Position numbers and translations under genes: made by a program
Assembly (NCBI GenBank): GCA_946998115.1
Contig: CAMPYB010000003.1
Location: 7,584-71,583 of the forward strand
DNA: 64,000 nucleotides
Source of the DNA: an uncultured Actinomyces sp.
GTDB lineage: Bacteria > Actinomycetota > Actinomycetes > Actinomycetales > Actinomycetaceae
Reading direction: 5' to 3'
Shown here: piece after piece, positions 29,240-38,534 of the stretch
Numbering within the stretch: position 1 is the stretch's first letter
How the letters are laid out: every line of letters starts with the position of its first letter
Notes under the pieces: generated by a model
Told to the model about the DNA's origin: nothing
The model's input: the letters and a program-made list of their open reading frames with translations, nothing else
Databases searched by the model: none

Positions 29240-29836
29240 GTGAATTATAATTATGAAGCCGTTAAAAAAGCTATTGAAGATTTATTATTCGCTATTGGAG
29301 AAGACCCTAAACGCGATGGCTTATTGGAAACTCCAGATAGAGTTGCTAGAGCATATAGGGAATTATTATCAGGCATGAATGAAGAGCCTGGTAGTGCACT
29401 TGATAAGCAATTTGAAGCTTCTCATGACGGTATAGTTGTTGTAAAAGATATAGTTTTTAGCTCTCTTTGTGAACATCATATGTTACCTTTCACTGGTGTA
29501 GTTAATATTTGCTATATACCAAGTAATGGAAAGATTACAGGACTTTCAAAGTTCGCTAGAGTTGTTGAAGGATATTCGCATCGATTACAAGTGCAAGAAA
29601 GACTTACTGGGCAAATAGCTGATGCGATTGAAGAGAAATTAAATCCCAAAGGTGTTTTAGTAGTTATTCAAGCTGAGCATATGTGTATGTCAATACGTGG
29701 CGTTAAAAAGAATGATTCTAAAACAATAACTTCTGTTGCACGAGGATGTTTTAAAACTGATTTTCATAGTCGTATTCAAGCTATGAGTTTGATGTCGTTA
29801 GAATCGAAAGTCTGGAATAATTATGAGCAGTTATAA
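29240..29836 (+). CDS. folE: GTP cyclohydrolase I
   Basis: 198 residues; first step of tetrahydrofolate synthesis, GTP to dihydroneopterin triphosphate. The zinc site is visible as Cys77 and His80 in SSLCEHHMLPF plus the Cys in EHMCMSIRG. ETPDRVARAY and QVQERLTGQIADAI are further signatures. The GTG start follows GGAAG. Its 3' end overlaps folP by 14 bases. A strong hairpin lies immediately upstream. Confidence 0.96.
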   Translation: MNYNYEAVKKAIEDLLFAIGEDPKRDGLLETPDRVARAYRELLSGMNEEPGSALDKQFEASHDGIVVVKDIVFSSLCEHHMLPFTGVVNICYIPSNGKITGLSKFARVVEGYSHRLQVQERLTGQIADAIEEKLNPKGVLVVIQAEHMCMSIRGVKKNDSKTITSVARGCFKTDFHSRIQAMSLMSLESKVWNNYEQL

Positions 29837-30611
29837 TACTAAAATAATGGGTATACTAAATATTACGCCTGATTCTTTCAGTGATGGAGGGAAATTTATT
29901 GAATTAGATAATGCTTTGTCTCACATGCAAGAAATGATTGATCAAGGGGCGGATATAATAGATATAGGTGGTGAATCTACCAGACCTAATTCAATTAGAA
30001 TTCCATGGGAAGAAGAATTTAGTCGTATAAAGCCATTACTATCGGCTATAAAAGGAAGCCATATTCCTATTTCTATCGATACCATGAATTCTAAAACTGC
30101 TTTAGCTAGTTTAGATTACGGTGTAGAATATATAAACGATGTTTCTGGCGGAATATATGATGATCAGATGTATAAAGTTATTGCAGATAATAATGTTAAT
30201 TATATTTGCCAGCATTGGCGCGTTAATATGGATTCTATAGAAGCTGAAAAATATTGGAACTTACTCCATGATGTTATGCATGAGCTTTATGTTCGTATAA
30301 AAAATATGCGCGAAATCGGTATAAAAGATGAAAAAATCATTATAGACCCAGGTTTGGGCTTTTATAAGACTCATGAACAGTCTTGGGAATTGCTTAATAA
30401 AGTTGATCGTTTAAAAGAGCTAGGTTTTCCTATTTTGATAGGCGCGTCCAGGAAACGCATGACCGTTTTATATGATAAAGTTAGTATAAGCGATAGAGAT
30501 AAGGTAACAGCGAAAATTTCTGCTTTTTGTGAAGATCATAATATTTGGGGCGTTAGAGTACATAATGTTGCATTAACTAAAAAATATTTAGAGGGAAGAG
30601 CCGTAAAATGA
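29823..30611 (+). CDS. folP: Dihydropteroate synthase
   Basis: 262 residues; condenses dihydropterin pyrophosphate with p-aminobenzoate and is the sulfonamide target. The classical motifs occur in order: MGILNITPDSFSDGG, ADIIDIGGESTRP, ISIDTMNS, INDVSGG, DPGLGFYKTHEQSW and GASRKRM. The C-terminal RVHNVAL is the pterin-pocket segment. It overlaps folE by 14 bases and the folB/K gene by four (ATGA), so translation is coupled. Confidence 0.96.
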   Translation: MSSYNTKIMGILNITPDSFSDGGKFIELDNALSHMQEMIDQGADIIDIGGESTRPNSIRIPWEEEFSRIKPLLSAIKGSHIPISIDTMNSKTALASLDYGVEYINDVSGGIYDDQMYKVIADNNVNYICQHWRVNMDSIEAEKYWNLLHDVMHELYVRIKNMREIGIKDEKIIIDPGLGFYKTHEQSWELLNKVDRLKELGFPILIGASRKRMTVLYDKVSISDRDKVTAKISAFCEDHNIWGVRVHNVALTKKYLEGRAVK

Positions 30612-32683
30612 GTTTCGATAAAATTTGTCTCAAAGGCATTACTGCTAAGGGCTATCATGGTTTTTATGATAAAGAAAAAGCTGTGGGACAAAATTTTGTT
30701 GTAGATGTTGTAATGGATGTTGATTCCAAAAATGCTTGTATAAAAGATGATTTAGCAAAGACTGTAGATTATTCAAAAGTAGGTTCGGCTGTTGTACAGG
30801 TGATAGAGTCAGATCCAGTTAATCTTATAGAAACGCTTGCAGAAAAAATTGCATCAAAAGTTTTAGAATTTGAAAATGTGTGTGAAGTAAGTGTTACTGT
30901 TCACAAACCTGAAGCACCTTTGGATTATGAGTTTAAAGATATAGAGTTTACTATTGAGCGCAACAGATCAAATTTGCGTTTCGATTTCAAAGATGATTTG
31001 AAAAACGCACAAAAACCACTATCTCTTTCTGAAAATATTGTTGAAAATGAAAATATTAATAAAAATAAGGACAATGATTTCTCTATAAATACTGAAGCTG
31101 ATAGTGTTGCAAGTGAGGATAAAATTAATATTCTGCATGCTGAAAATGAGTGCAAATGCTCAAATGAAGTTATTTCCAATGATAAGTGTGAAGATGAACA
31201 TAGCGATGAAAATATGACTGTGGAAACTGATCCAAAGACAGATATAATTGATGTAACAAAATCTGGTTGTGAAAATTTTCCTCCTATTTTTAATCCTGAT
31301 AAAGCAGATGTTATATTAGCATTGGGTGCCAATTTAGGTGATCCTGTTGAAATGTTTAAAAATGTTATTTCAGATTTAGATAGAGCTTTAGGTTTTGAAG
31401 TTACAGATGTTTCACCGTTGGTAAAAAATAAGGCGCAGACTTTAAACAGTGAAGTTCAAGATGATTATTTCAATTGTGTACTTGCTGGTAAAACTTTTTT
31501 GTCTCAACAAGATTTATTAGGATTAGTAAAAGAAATCGAATGTTATTTTGGCAGACGTGCTCATGGTAAATGGGAATCTAGAACTATTGATATTGACATT
31601 ATTTCTTATAATAATGAATCTTATCATAGTGAAAATTTGACTATCCCTCATAAAATGGCAAAAGACAGATGCTTTGTTTTGCTTCCATGGTATCTTATGA
31701 ATAAAAGTGCTGTTTTAGGTGAACAGAAAGTTTTTGATTTACTAAAAGGCGTTGATTGCAAAAATAATGTGATATTTGTATGGAATGATTGGTTGACGAA
31801 ATCTTTATCGGAGTTGGAAGATATTAGTGCAATGAATATGAATAGTGGCGTAGAATGTGATAATTTAGAGCGCAGAATTATAGATGATGATGTAGATATT
31901 TTCACTGGAAAAGATATTGAAAGTGATGGCAGTGTAATAGGTAATTGCGACTTTTTATCTAATGATGAAAATGATGATGTTGAGAACAATGTTAATTTAT
32001 CCTCTGCTGATGAAAATGCTATTTCTGTGCCAGGTAATGAAAGTAGAATTATAGATTTTGCAAGTTCTCAAGATGAATTAGGGGAAAAGTGTTCAATGCA
32101 AGCAGATTCTGCTGTTCCTTCTGATGATTGTGTTTGCGTAGACAGTCTTGAGGACAAGGATTTTTCGTCTGAAATTGCTGCAAATGATCAGGCAGAAAAG
32201 GATAATCTTGATCAGGAAGATAATTTAAACGATATTTTGAACAGCCTTGAGCATACTAGAGTTATGAATCAGCTAAGAACTTTATTCACTGGTGGTGCTG
32301 AAGAAAATGTAGCAGATAATTTTGTTACCGAGAAGAATGCAAATGAAATAAAAACTGGTGAAAATTCAGATTCACATAGTGCTAATGTTGCGGGCGATGT
32401 GAATTATCAGGATTCTATGGTGCAAATAGAAAAATCTGATGTTAAAAAGCATGAAAATTTTTCAAGTGAAAATGAGCGTGATGGTGAGTTTGGTAGAGGG
32501 CTTAAAAAGCATACAGGAATTTATGAAGGCGATTTGCCGAATGAATGGGATAATAAAGTATCTAGAAAAAGCATTTATGAAGCTTTGAGAAAGAAAACAT
32601 TTGAAGAAGCTATGGATACAGATTTTTCTAATCCTAACCATTCTTATAAACCAAAATGGCAATCTATAGATATGGGTAATTAG
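30608..32683 (+). CDS. folK: Dihydroneopterin aldolase-HPPK fusion (FolB-FolK) with a long acidic C-terminal extension
   Basis: 691 residues. Residues 1-120 are dihydroneopterin aldolase (ITAKGYHGFYDKEKAVGQNF, IETLAEKIA). A 110-residue acidic, asparagine-rich linker follows. Residues about 232-385 are hydroxymethyldihydropterin pyrophosphokinase (LALGANLGD, YFGRRAHGKWESRTIDIDI with the Mg-binding Asp pair, IPHKMAKDRCFVLLPW). From about residue 405 to the end is some 285 residues of Asp/Glu/Asn/Ser-rich sequence with no recognised domain except a short basic, conserved-looking end. FolB/FolK fusions are known in actinobacteria; this tail length is unusual to me. Overlaps folP by four bases. 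Confidence 0.9.
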   Translation: MSFDKICLKGITAKGYHGFYDKEKAVGQNFVVDVVMDVDSKNACIKDDLAKTVDYSKVGSAVVQVIESDPVNLIETLAEKIASKVLEFENVCEVSVTVHKPEAPLDYEFKDIEFTIERNRSNLRFDFKDDLKNAQKPLSLSENIVENENINKNKDNDFSINTEADSVASEDKINILHAENECKCSNEVISNDKCEDEHSDENMTVETDPKTDIIDVTKSGCENFPPIFNPDKADVILALGANLGDPVEMFKNVISDLDRALGFEVTDVSPLVKNKAQTLNSEVQDDYFNCVLAGKTFLSQQDLLGLVKEIECYFGRRAHGKWESRTIDIDIISYNNESYHSENLTIPHKMAKDRCFVLLPWYLMNKSAVLGEQKVFDLLKGVDCKNNVIFVWNDWLTKSLSELEDISAMNMNSGVECDNLERRIIDDDVDIFTGKDIESDGSVIGNCDFLSNDENDDVENNVNLSSADENAISVPGNESRIIDFASSQDELGEKCSMQADSAVPSDDCVCVDSLEDKDFSSEIAANDQAEKDNLDQEDNLNDILNSLEHTRVMNQLRTLFTGGAEENVADNFVTEKNANEIKTGENSDSHSANVAGDVNYQDSMVQIEKSDVKKHENFSSENERDGEFGRGLKKHTGIYEGDLPNEWDNKVSRKSIYEALRKKTFEEAMDTDFSNPNHSYKPKWQSIDMGN

Positions 32684-32684
32684 C

Positions 32685-33155
32685 ATGGAAAAAATGAAGT
32701 ATTCATATTTGTGTTTGGCTTTTATTTTATATTTTATTCCTAGTCTTGCTTTTATTTATCTTTTAATTAAATTAGCTAGTTACCCGCCTGTCGCAACTGT
32801 AGGGTTGCCTGTAATAATGATATTGCTTACAGTTTTATTATTGTTTTTGGGTTTGCATGTTAAAAAATATAAAGAAAATGAGCACACTAATATGAATGCT
32901 ATCACTGCGAGCAGAGTTTTAGTTTTTGCTAAAACTCTCGGTTATGGTGGTTCATGTTTAGCTGGTTTTTGCGCGGCTCAAACTGTTGTTTTTTTCTTTC
33001 ACAGGCAAGTTTCTTATTTTGAAGAAATGATTTTAATAGCTTTTTTTGGTGTTGTGGCTTGCATAATTGCTTGTATTGCAGGTGTGATTGTGGAAAATTG
33101 GTGTGTTATTGATGATGATAATAATTTGAATACTGGATTGCCGAGTAATTGTTAG
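32685..33155 (+). CDS. DUF3180-family membrane protein
   Basis: 156 residues with four hydrophobic segments arranged two and two around a cytoplasmic loop containing MNAITASRVLVFAKTLGYGGSCLAG, which is the DUF3180 pattern. It starts one base after the folB/K stop. Actinobacteria commonly place this family directly after folK; the role is unknown. A cysteine-containing polar tail (about 20 residues) ends the protein. Confidence 0.82.
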   Translation: MEKMKYSYLCLAFILYFIPSLAFIYLLIKLASYPPVATVGLPVIMILLTVLLLFLGLHVKKYKENEHTNMNAITASRVLVFAKTLGYGGSCLAGFCAAQTVVFFFHRQVSYFEEMILIAFFGVVACIIACIAGVIVENWCVIDDDNNLNTGLPSNC

Positions 33156-33163
33156 ATGTAATT

Positions 33164-34465
33164 ATGGTTAAGCGAAAAAATTCTGCTAGAAAAAATTCAG
33201 ATATTTCTAATTCTGTGGTGCATAAAATTAGGCGCAGTAGTGCTGATAAGGATTTTGTTTCTAAAGATAAGAAGAGTAAAAATACGTTGAAACAAAATAG
33301 TATGAATAGATTTCGTGTATCTAATTCTTCTAAAAAAGATGTTGAATCCGATAGGCGTCGTAATACGAAAAGTAATGATTTTTTTGTGCAAGATTTTTCA
33401 AGTTCTGATTTTAAACATAATCGTGTAAAGAAATCGGATACTACTCATTATAAAGAGAAAAAAAATTCTGATAATAAAAAAAATAATAAGCATTTTTCTT
33501 CCACATCTTCTGATAGGAAAATTAGTGTAAAAAATGAATATTTTGACGATGGTTTGAGTTATATAAAATTTGATCAAAATAGAAATATTTCAGGTCCAGC
33601 TAATGAGTTTAAGAAAAGTCATAAAACTACGTCTCGTAAGCGAAATACTCCGCGTGATTATAATATGGCGAAAAAGATTTTTAAAACTATGGATAATGTG
33701 ACATATTTGTCTGATTTTAAAAACTTTAATAAAGATTCTGAGTCTATGAAAAAAATTCAGAATAAAGCTCGTGTTATAAATGAAAATTTGCATAAAAAAG
33801 TTCATGACACTACTACTAGAATGCGTAATAATGCGAATCCGTATGTAGGTAAAATGCAGGATAGTTTAGTGAATAAAAGTAATGTTTTTTATAATAAGGT
33901 AACTAAAGCTGATCCTAAAAGTAAATTGATTTTAATTATTTTATGTTTAGCATTATTTGTTTGGATCGGATTTTTCTGTTATAAACAAATAGTTTCTTAT
34001 AGTAGTGATTTGAAAATTTCATCGAGAAATTCAGTAAATAAAAATCTTTCTACGTCTGGTTTTGATTTTGGGAAAATACCTGAATGTGATATTTCTGATT
34101 TGAGTGTAAATATTTTTCTTGATAAAAATCAATTGCCTGTTGCTTCAGGTGGAAGCTTTGGTATTACTATAACTAATAAATCAACTAAAACTTGTTTGGC
34201 GCGTGCGGGTTCAAATAAATTTGGTGTGCGTGTTGTTTCTGGTGATCAGAAAATTTGGGATAGTACTTCTTGCCCTGTTACTAGTAAAGATAATCCTTTG
34301 CTTTTATCTGCTGGCCAAACTTGGAAAGGGTCTATTGTTTGGGATGGTTATACTTATGGGAAAAATTGTGAAAGGTTAGGCGTGTCTTCTGCGGGAACTT
34401 ATCGTGTCATTGGTGTCAAGAATGGTGATTTGCAAGACAACGCACAGAACTTTTCTGTGAAATAG
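33164..34465 (+). CDS. Basic, single-pass membrane protein with an extracellular beta-domain
   Basis: 433 residues if translated from ATG 33164; a TTG 15 bases earlier is an alternative and neither has a strong ribosome site. The first 250 residues are Lys/Arg/Ser/Asn-rich and cytoplasmic by charge. One membrane segment (LILIILCLALFVWIGFFCY) follows near 258-276. The C-terminal 150 residues form a probable immunoglobulin-like domain with four cysteines. From memory, actinobacteria often carry a similar membrane protein after DUF3180. It closes the hpt-ftsH-fol run and converges on disA three bases away. Function unknown. Confidence 0.75.
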   Translation: MVKRKNSARKNSDISNSVVHKIRRSSADKDFVSKDKKSKNTLKQNSMNRFRVSNSSKKDVESDRRRNTKSNDFFVQDFSSSDFKHNRVKKSDTTHYKEKKNSDNKKNNKHFSSTSSDRKISVKNEYFDDGLSYIKFDQNRNISGPANEFKKSHKTTSRKRNTPRDYNMAKKIFKTMDNVTYLSDFKNFNKDSESMKKIQNKARVINENLHKKVHDTTTRMRNNANPYVGKMQDSLVNKSNVFYNKVTKADPKSKLILIILCLALFVWIGFFCYKQIVSYSSDLKISSRNSVNKNLSTSGFDFGKIPECDISDLSVNIFLDKNQLPVASGGSFGITITNKSTKTCLARAGSNKFGVRVVSGDQKIWDSTSCPVTSKDNPLLLSAGQTWKGSIVWDGYTYGKNCERLGVSSAGTYRVIGVKNGDLQDNAQNFSVK

Positions 34466-34468
34466 TTT

Positions 34469-35539
34469 TTATCTGTCATATGATGGCGTATTTATTAGTT
34501 GTGTGTCTAGAAACTCGCGAATGCGTTTTGCTCTAAAGTGTCCTACGCCTTCGATTGATTGTAGTTCTTCAAGCCCACTGTTTAGAATATTTTGTAGTGT
34601 GCAGAAGTGTTCTACTATTGAGTCTGTTATAGATTGTGGTAGGCGTGGTATGCTTTGCATCATGCGATATCCTCGAGGGTGTATTGCATCGTCGAGGTTT
34701 ATTATGTCTAGCATTGGTAGGTTTAGTCCTCTTGCAAGTACTGTAAGGTCGATTATGTCGTTGGATGACAGTGATATGAGGTGTTCTTCGGCTTTTTGTA
34801 TATCTGATTTTTCTGCCATGTAGTCTTTTAGTAGAACTATTCTTTCTTTAGCTACTCCTCTTACAAGGTCGTCGAGTTGTAATGATATTAGTCTGCCTTC
34901 TTTGCCTAGTTCAGCTAGATATGCTTCTATTTCATTTGTTATTCTTCGTATCATTTCTGTTCTTTGTAGCGCTATTGCTATGTCTTTTACTACTATTTGA
35001 TCGGTTATTTCGTATTGTGTCATTAAATTCATGAATTGATCTAGGCGTGTTCTGTATTTTTCTAGAGTGGATAGCGCTTGGGTTGCTTTTGATAGTATAG
35101 TTTCTGGTGGTTCTAGTGTGTATCTTATGTCGCCGGTGTATATTGTGATTACTTTCATTGATGCGCTAATAGATATTACAGGTGTTTGTGTTTGTTTTGC
35201 TGTTCTTTCGGCTGTGCGGTGTCTCATTCCTGATTCTTTTGTCGGTATTGTTGAGTCAGGTAGTAGTTGTACATTTGCTCGTCTTATTCTCATTGTGTCA
35301 GTATCTATTATTATTGCTCCGTCCATTTTGGATAGTTCTCTAAGTAGTGCGGATGATACTTCTACATCTAGTTCTATTCCGTCGGAGCATATTTTTTCTA
35401 TGTTTTCGTTGTATCCGAGGATTATGAGTGCGCCTGTTCTGCCGAGTTGTATTCTTTCTAGACCTTCGCGTAGAACGGTTCCTGGTGATATTGCTTGTAG
35501 TATTTCTCTAAGTTTTATGTCGTTTTGGTCGTGTGTCAT
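34469..35539 (-). CDS. disA: Diadenylate cyclase / DNA integrity scanning protein DisA
   Basis: 356 residues; makes cyclic di-AMP from ATP and scans DNA for branched structures. The DAC domain shows DGAIIIDTD and the catalytic GMRHRTAERTAKQT segment (DGA and RHR motifs). The C-terminal half is helical, with a helix-hairpin-helix DNA-binding region (SIEGVGHFRAKRIREF). Start at 35539 is chosen because AGGAG lies just upstream; an in-frame ATG 24 bases earlier does not have one. The TrkA-like gene 2.3 kb away may encode a c-di-AMP-sensing potassium regulator, by family knowledge only. Confidence 0.96.
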   Translation of the reverse strand: MTHDQNDIKLREILQAISPGTVLREGLERIQLGRTGALIILGYNENIEKICSDGIELDVEVSSALLRELSKMDGAIIIDTDTMRIRRANVQLLPDSTIPTKESGMRHRTAERTAKQTQTPVISISASMKVITIYTGDIRYTLEPPETILSKATQALSTLEKYRTRLDQFMNLMTQYEITDQIVVKDIAIALQRTEMIRRITNEIEAYLAELGKEGRLISLQLDDLVRGVAKERIVLLKDYMAEKSDIQKAEEHLISLSSNDIIDLTVLARGLNLPMLDIINLDDAIHPRGYRMMQSIPRLPQSITDSIVEHFCTLQNILNSGLEELQSIEGVGHFRAKRIREFLDTQLINTPSYDR

Positions 35540-35651
35540 AAAATACTCCTTATTATCGCCCATTTTAGTATAAATGTTTTTATATTTATTTTCAGTTTTT
35601 TGTATTGTTTGTTTTGTTTTAGTTGTGATTAATATAAGTAAAATGTATTAT

Positions 35652-35666
35652 TGATAATAATTATCA
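35652..35666. promoter_or_regulatory. Perfect 7-1-7 Fur-family operator
   Basis: TGATAATAATTATCA is a 15-base inverted repeat (TGATAAT, one base, ATTATCA) identical to the classical Fur/Zur/PerR-type 7-1-7 consensus. It lies 29 bases before the start of the orphan membrane protein at 35695 and about 110 bases from disA, which diverges. AT-rich sequence raises the chance of accidental palindromes, but an exact 15-base match is notable. Confidence 0.6.
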
Positions 35667-35694
35667 TTATTGTTTGGGGGAGAGATTTTTAAGA

Positions 35695-36768
35695 ATGCTT
35701 TTCTGTGCTGATAGAAAAAATAAAAATATAAATATTTTAGTAATAGTTTTTATTGCGCTTGGAGTGATTTTTAGCGTACAAATTCCTTGCTTTAGCGTAA
35801 ATAAAGTTCAATTTCAGCACAATATAATAAAGCATTATAATAAAAGCATGCCTTCAATTTTGAAGAAAGACGCTACTCAAGAATCATCGAAAAAGTTTGA
35901 ACAAAATATATCTTCCTCAAATGTACTTTTTATTTCAGATAAATATTTTATCTATGGTGTAGGTGACAAAATTTTAGCGAGTGATAACATCGAAATTTTG
36001 AATAAACTTATTACTACTGAAAAATATGAAAATAATAATTTTGATAATAAAAATATAATAGGGATAGCTTCTGATTTTTATTATTATAAAGACAACGATA
36101 ATAAAATATATAAAATTGATGGAGAACCTGTTTATAGAATTGGGCAAGGGACAAATACGCCTAATAATATTATCGCTACATTTGAAAAAGGATATTATTA
36201 TTTTGACAATGATATGTTGTATAAATATGAAGGCGAGAAACAACCACCAGAAAACAAAATTGACAAGAGATACGGTCAATATTGGAAATATGATATATCA
36301 ACACAAAAATATGTTCGTTTGAATGCTGATGAAACCAATGCTTTGTCTTCGCAAAAAAATATCGATAAAAGTAATAGTTCTGCTTCTTCACAAAGTGATA
36401 GAAATGAAATATATTATGAGCATATAAGTGCTGAAAAGTTTGATGAAATAAATAAACAATATGATTTACAACATGAAAATTTATTGGCACAAACTGCTGA
36501 ACATCCTTCGCATGGTGGAGGAAAAATAAATTCTGTAGCGACTTCAAAACAAATAAAAATAAATAAATCTGAATCTAGTAAAAAAATAAAATTACAAGAT
36601 AAAGACAAAGGCACAAAAATTTATACGGGTGGCGTACAACCAGTAGATTCTGATAAAAATATTAAATATCCTATTTTGCCTTTATTATCTTTTATATTAT
36701 TTGGTAGCGGAATTGGAGTGTTTATTTCAGGTGTAGTATTTTCTGGTTACGCGTTAATTAAAATGTAA
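35695..36768 (+). CDS. Orphan two-anchor surface/membrane protein, probably metal-regulated
   Basis: 357 residues. An N-terminal hydrophobic segment (about 13-30) and a C-terminal one (about 330-357) flank a polar extracytoplasmic region. The centre carries short aromatic repeats (DFYYYKDNDNKIYKIDGEPV, then GYYYFDNDMLYKYEGE), then a Ser/Lys/Gln-rich stretch with a HPSHGGGK segment. The start ATG follows GGGGGAGAG; an in-frame TTG 21 bases earlier overlaps that ribosome site. I do not recognise the family. A perfect Fur-type box sits in its promoter region, so control by iron, zinc or another metal is the best clue. Confidence 0.65.
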   Translation: MLFCADRKNKNINILVIVFIALGVIFSVQIPCFSVNKVQFQHNIIKHYNKSMPSILKKDATQESSKKFEQNISSSNVLFISDKYFIYGVGDKILASDNIEILNKLITTEKYENNNFDNKNIIGIASDFYYYKDNDNKIYKIDGEPVYRIGQGTNTPNNIIATFEKGYYYFDNDMLYKYEGEKQPPENKIDKRYGQYWKYDISTQKYVRLNADETNALSSQKNIDKSNSSASSQSDRNEIYYEHISAEKFDEINKQYDLQHENLLAQTAEHPSHGGGKINSVATSKQIKINKSESSKKIKLQDKDKGTKIYTGGVQPVDSDKNIKYPILPLLSFILFGSGIGVFISGVVFSGYALIKM

Positions 36769-36872
36769 ATTTATCATTGTCTTTTCTCATTTTGGTTTTG
36801 TGCTATGTTAGGTAATCTTGGTAAATAAATATATACTGGTTATTGCTACATTGAACATGCTTGTAGGTGAAA

Positions 36873-37775
36873 ATGAAAAATCTTTTTAATAAATTATTTT
36901 CTATAAATAATGAAACGTCAGATAAAGCTAAGTTTGGCGCACCAAATCACGAGAATGCCGAATTTTTAGATTTCAATAAACATAATGATTTTGAAAATCT
37001 TGACGAATCATTGAGAGAACAGAGAGATTTTGTTGATTTTTCATCAAACATGAATATAGATAATGCTAAATGTGATATGAGTAATGATTTTGTGTTTGGG
37101 AATAAAATTGTGGCTTTATTTGATATAGATCAAACACTTATGAAAGGCTCGTCTTCATATTATGTAGCTTGTGATTTGTATAATCGTAAATTTTTTGGTT
37201 TAAGAGATATTTTTTTTGCGACTAGGCATGTAATTTTGTATTTGCTATTAGGTGAAAGTAAAAGGCGCATGAATCTTGTTTGTGATAGGGCATTGAGAGT
37301 TCTTGCAGGTCGCAGTGTGGATGAAGTTTCAAATATAATGCAAGAAATTTATGATCGTGATATGAAATCGAAAGTTTTTTTGTATATGAAATATGTTTTG
37401 CAAAGACATATAAAAGCAGGGCATGATATATGGCTTGTGTCGGCTGTTCCTGTGCAAATTAGTGATGTTATTGCTAAAAATTTGGGAGCTAAAGGAGCGT
37501 TGGGGACGAAAGTTAAAGTTGTTGATGGCATTTTACAGCCTGAGCTTGATGGTTGCTTTATGCATGGAGAGGGAAAAAGAGAAGCTGTTTTACAGCTTGC
37601 TCTTGAACGTGGATATGATTTATCGTCTTCTTTTGCATATGGTGATTCTTATCAAGACATGCATATGTTGTCGTTGGTAGGTTTTCCATGCGCAGTAAAT
37701 CCGGATAGAAAATTACGTAAAGTTTGTTTGAATCGTGGCTGGAATATATTGCACGTAAAACGTACTAATAATTGA
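36873..37775 (+). CDS. HAD-IB phosphatase (SerB-like) with acidic N-terminal extension
   Basis: 300 residues. After about 75 polar, acidic residues comes motif I ALFDIDQTLMKGSSSY, then motif II WLVSAVPVQISD, a Lys region and motif III YGDSYQDMHML. This is the HAD-IB layout used by phosphoserine and related phosphatases; actinobacterial members with an AVNPDRKLRK end often act on phospholipid or sugar phosphates. The substrate is unknown. GTG at 36867 is an alternative start two codons upstream, but TAGGTG spacing favours ATG 36873. Confidence 0.82.
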   Translation: MKNLFNKLFSINNETSDKAKFGAPNHENAEFLDFNKHNDFENLDESLREQRDFVDFSSNMNIDNAKCDMSNDFVFGNKIVALFDIDQTLMKGSSSYYVACDLYNRKFFGLRDIFFATRHVILYLLLGESKRRMNLVCDRALRVLAGRSVDEVSNIMQEIYDRDMKSKVFLYMKYVLQRHIKAGHDIWLVSAVPVQISDVIAKNLGAKGALGTKVKVVDGILQPELDGCFMHGEGKREAVLQLALERGYDLSSSFAYGDSYQDMHMLSLVGFPCAVNPDRKLRKVCLNRGWNILHVKRTNN

Positions 37776-37883
37776 ATTTAGTGCAAATATTGCGGTTTTT
37801 GCGTATTTTACTAGCGTTTAGTTTTACTGTAGTGTGAAAATTTAATTGTAGTTTATAAAACGAGAAATAAACGGGATGTATAT

Positions 37884-38534
37884 ATGGTAAATGATTCAAC
37901 TCTTGTTATAGGACTTGGGCGTTTTGGCTCTGCAGTTGCTGTTACTTTGGACAAATTGGGGCGTGAAATTTTAGCGGTAGATGTGTCGAGTAAATTAGTC
38001 CAAAAATGGTCTTCTCGTATTAGGACTGTTGAAGCTGATATGACTAATAGTTCGGCTTTAGAACAAATTGGTATTGAAGATTTTTCTTCAGCAGTTGTAG
38101 GTGTTGGATCTTCTTTGGAAGCATCGGTGCTTATTACAGCTAATCTGGTTGATGCGGGTGTGCGACAGATTTGGGCTAAGGCTACTAGCCGTGAGCATGG
38201 TCGCATTTTGAAACGTATTGGAGCGCACCATGTTATATATCCTGAATATGATGCTGGCCAGAGAACTGCGCATTTAGTATCTGGTCGTATGCTCGATTAT
38301 ATAGAAATGGAAAAGCATGGATTTTCTATTGTTAAAATGCGTCCTCCACGTGAATTTTGGGGTTTTACTTTAGCGCAGTCACAAATTCGCAGGAAGTATG
38401 GTGTTACAGTAATTGGTGTGTTGAGTGTTGGTGAGCCTTTTGAATATGCTACAGCGCAAACACAGATTAATGAGGATGATATTATAATAGTTGGTGGTGA
38501 TGCTGATCTGCTTGAGAATTTTGCAACAAGATAA
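37884..38534 (+). CDS. TrkA/KtrA-type potassium channel regulatory subunit
   Basis: 216 residues. The RCK_N Rossmann domain begins LVIGLGRFGSAVA (GxGxxG nucleotide site) with the acidic end of strand two in AVDVS. The RCK_C domain covers the last 80 residues (VIGVLSVGEPFEYA). It would gate a TrkH/KtrB-type K+ channel, possibly in response to ATP/ADP, NAD(H) or c-di-AMP. No channel gene is adjacent, although these usually come in pairs. A short hairpin with a T run ends the gene. Confidence 0.88.
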   Translation: MVNDSTLVIGLGRFGSAVAVTLDKLGREILAVDVSSKLVQKWSSRIRTVEADMTNSSALEQIGIEDFSSAVVGVGSSLEASVLITANLVDAGVRQIWAKATSREHGRILKRIGAHHVIYPEYDAGQRTAHLVSGRMLDYIEMEKHGFSIVKMRPPREFWGFTLAQSQIRRKYGVTVIGVLSVGEPFEYATAQTQINEDDIIIVGGDADLLENFATR

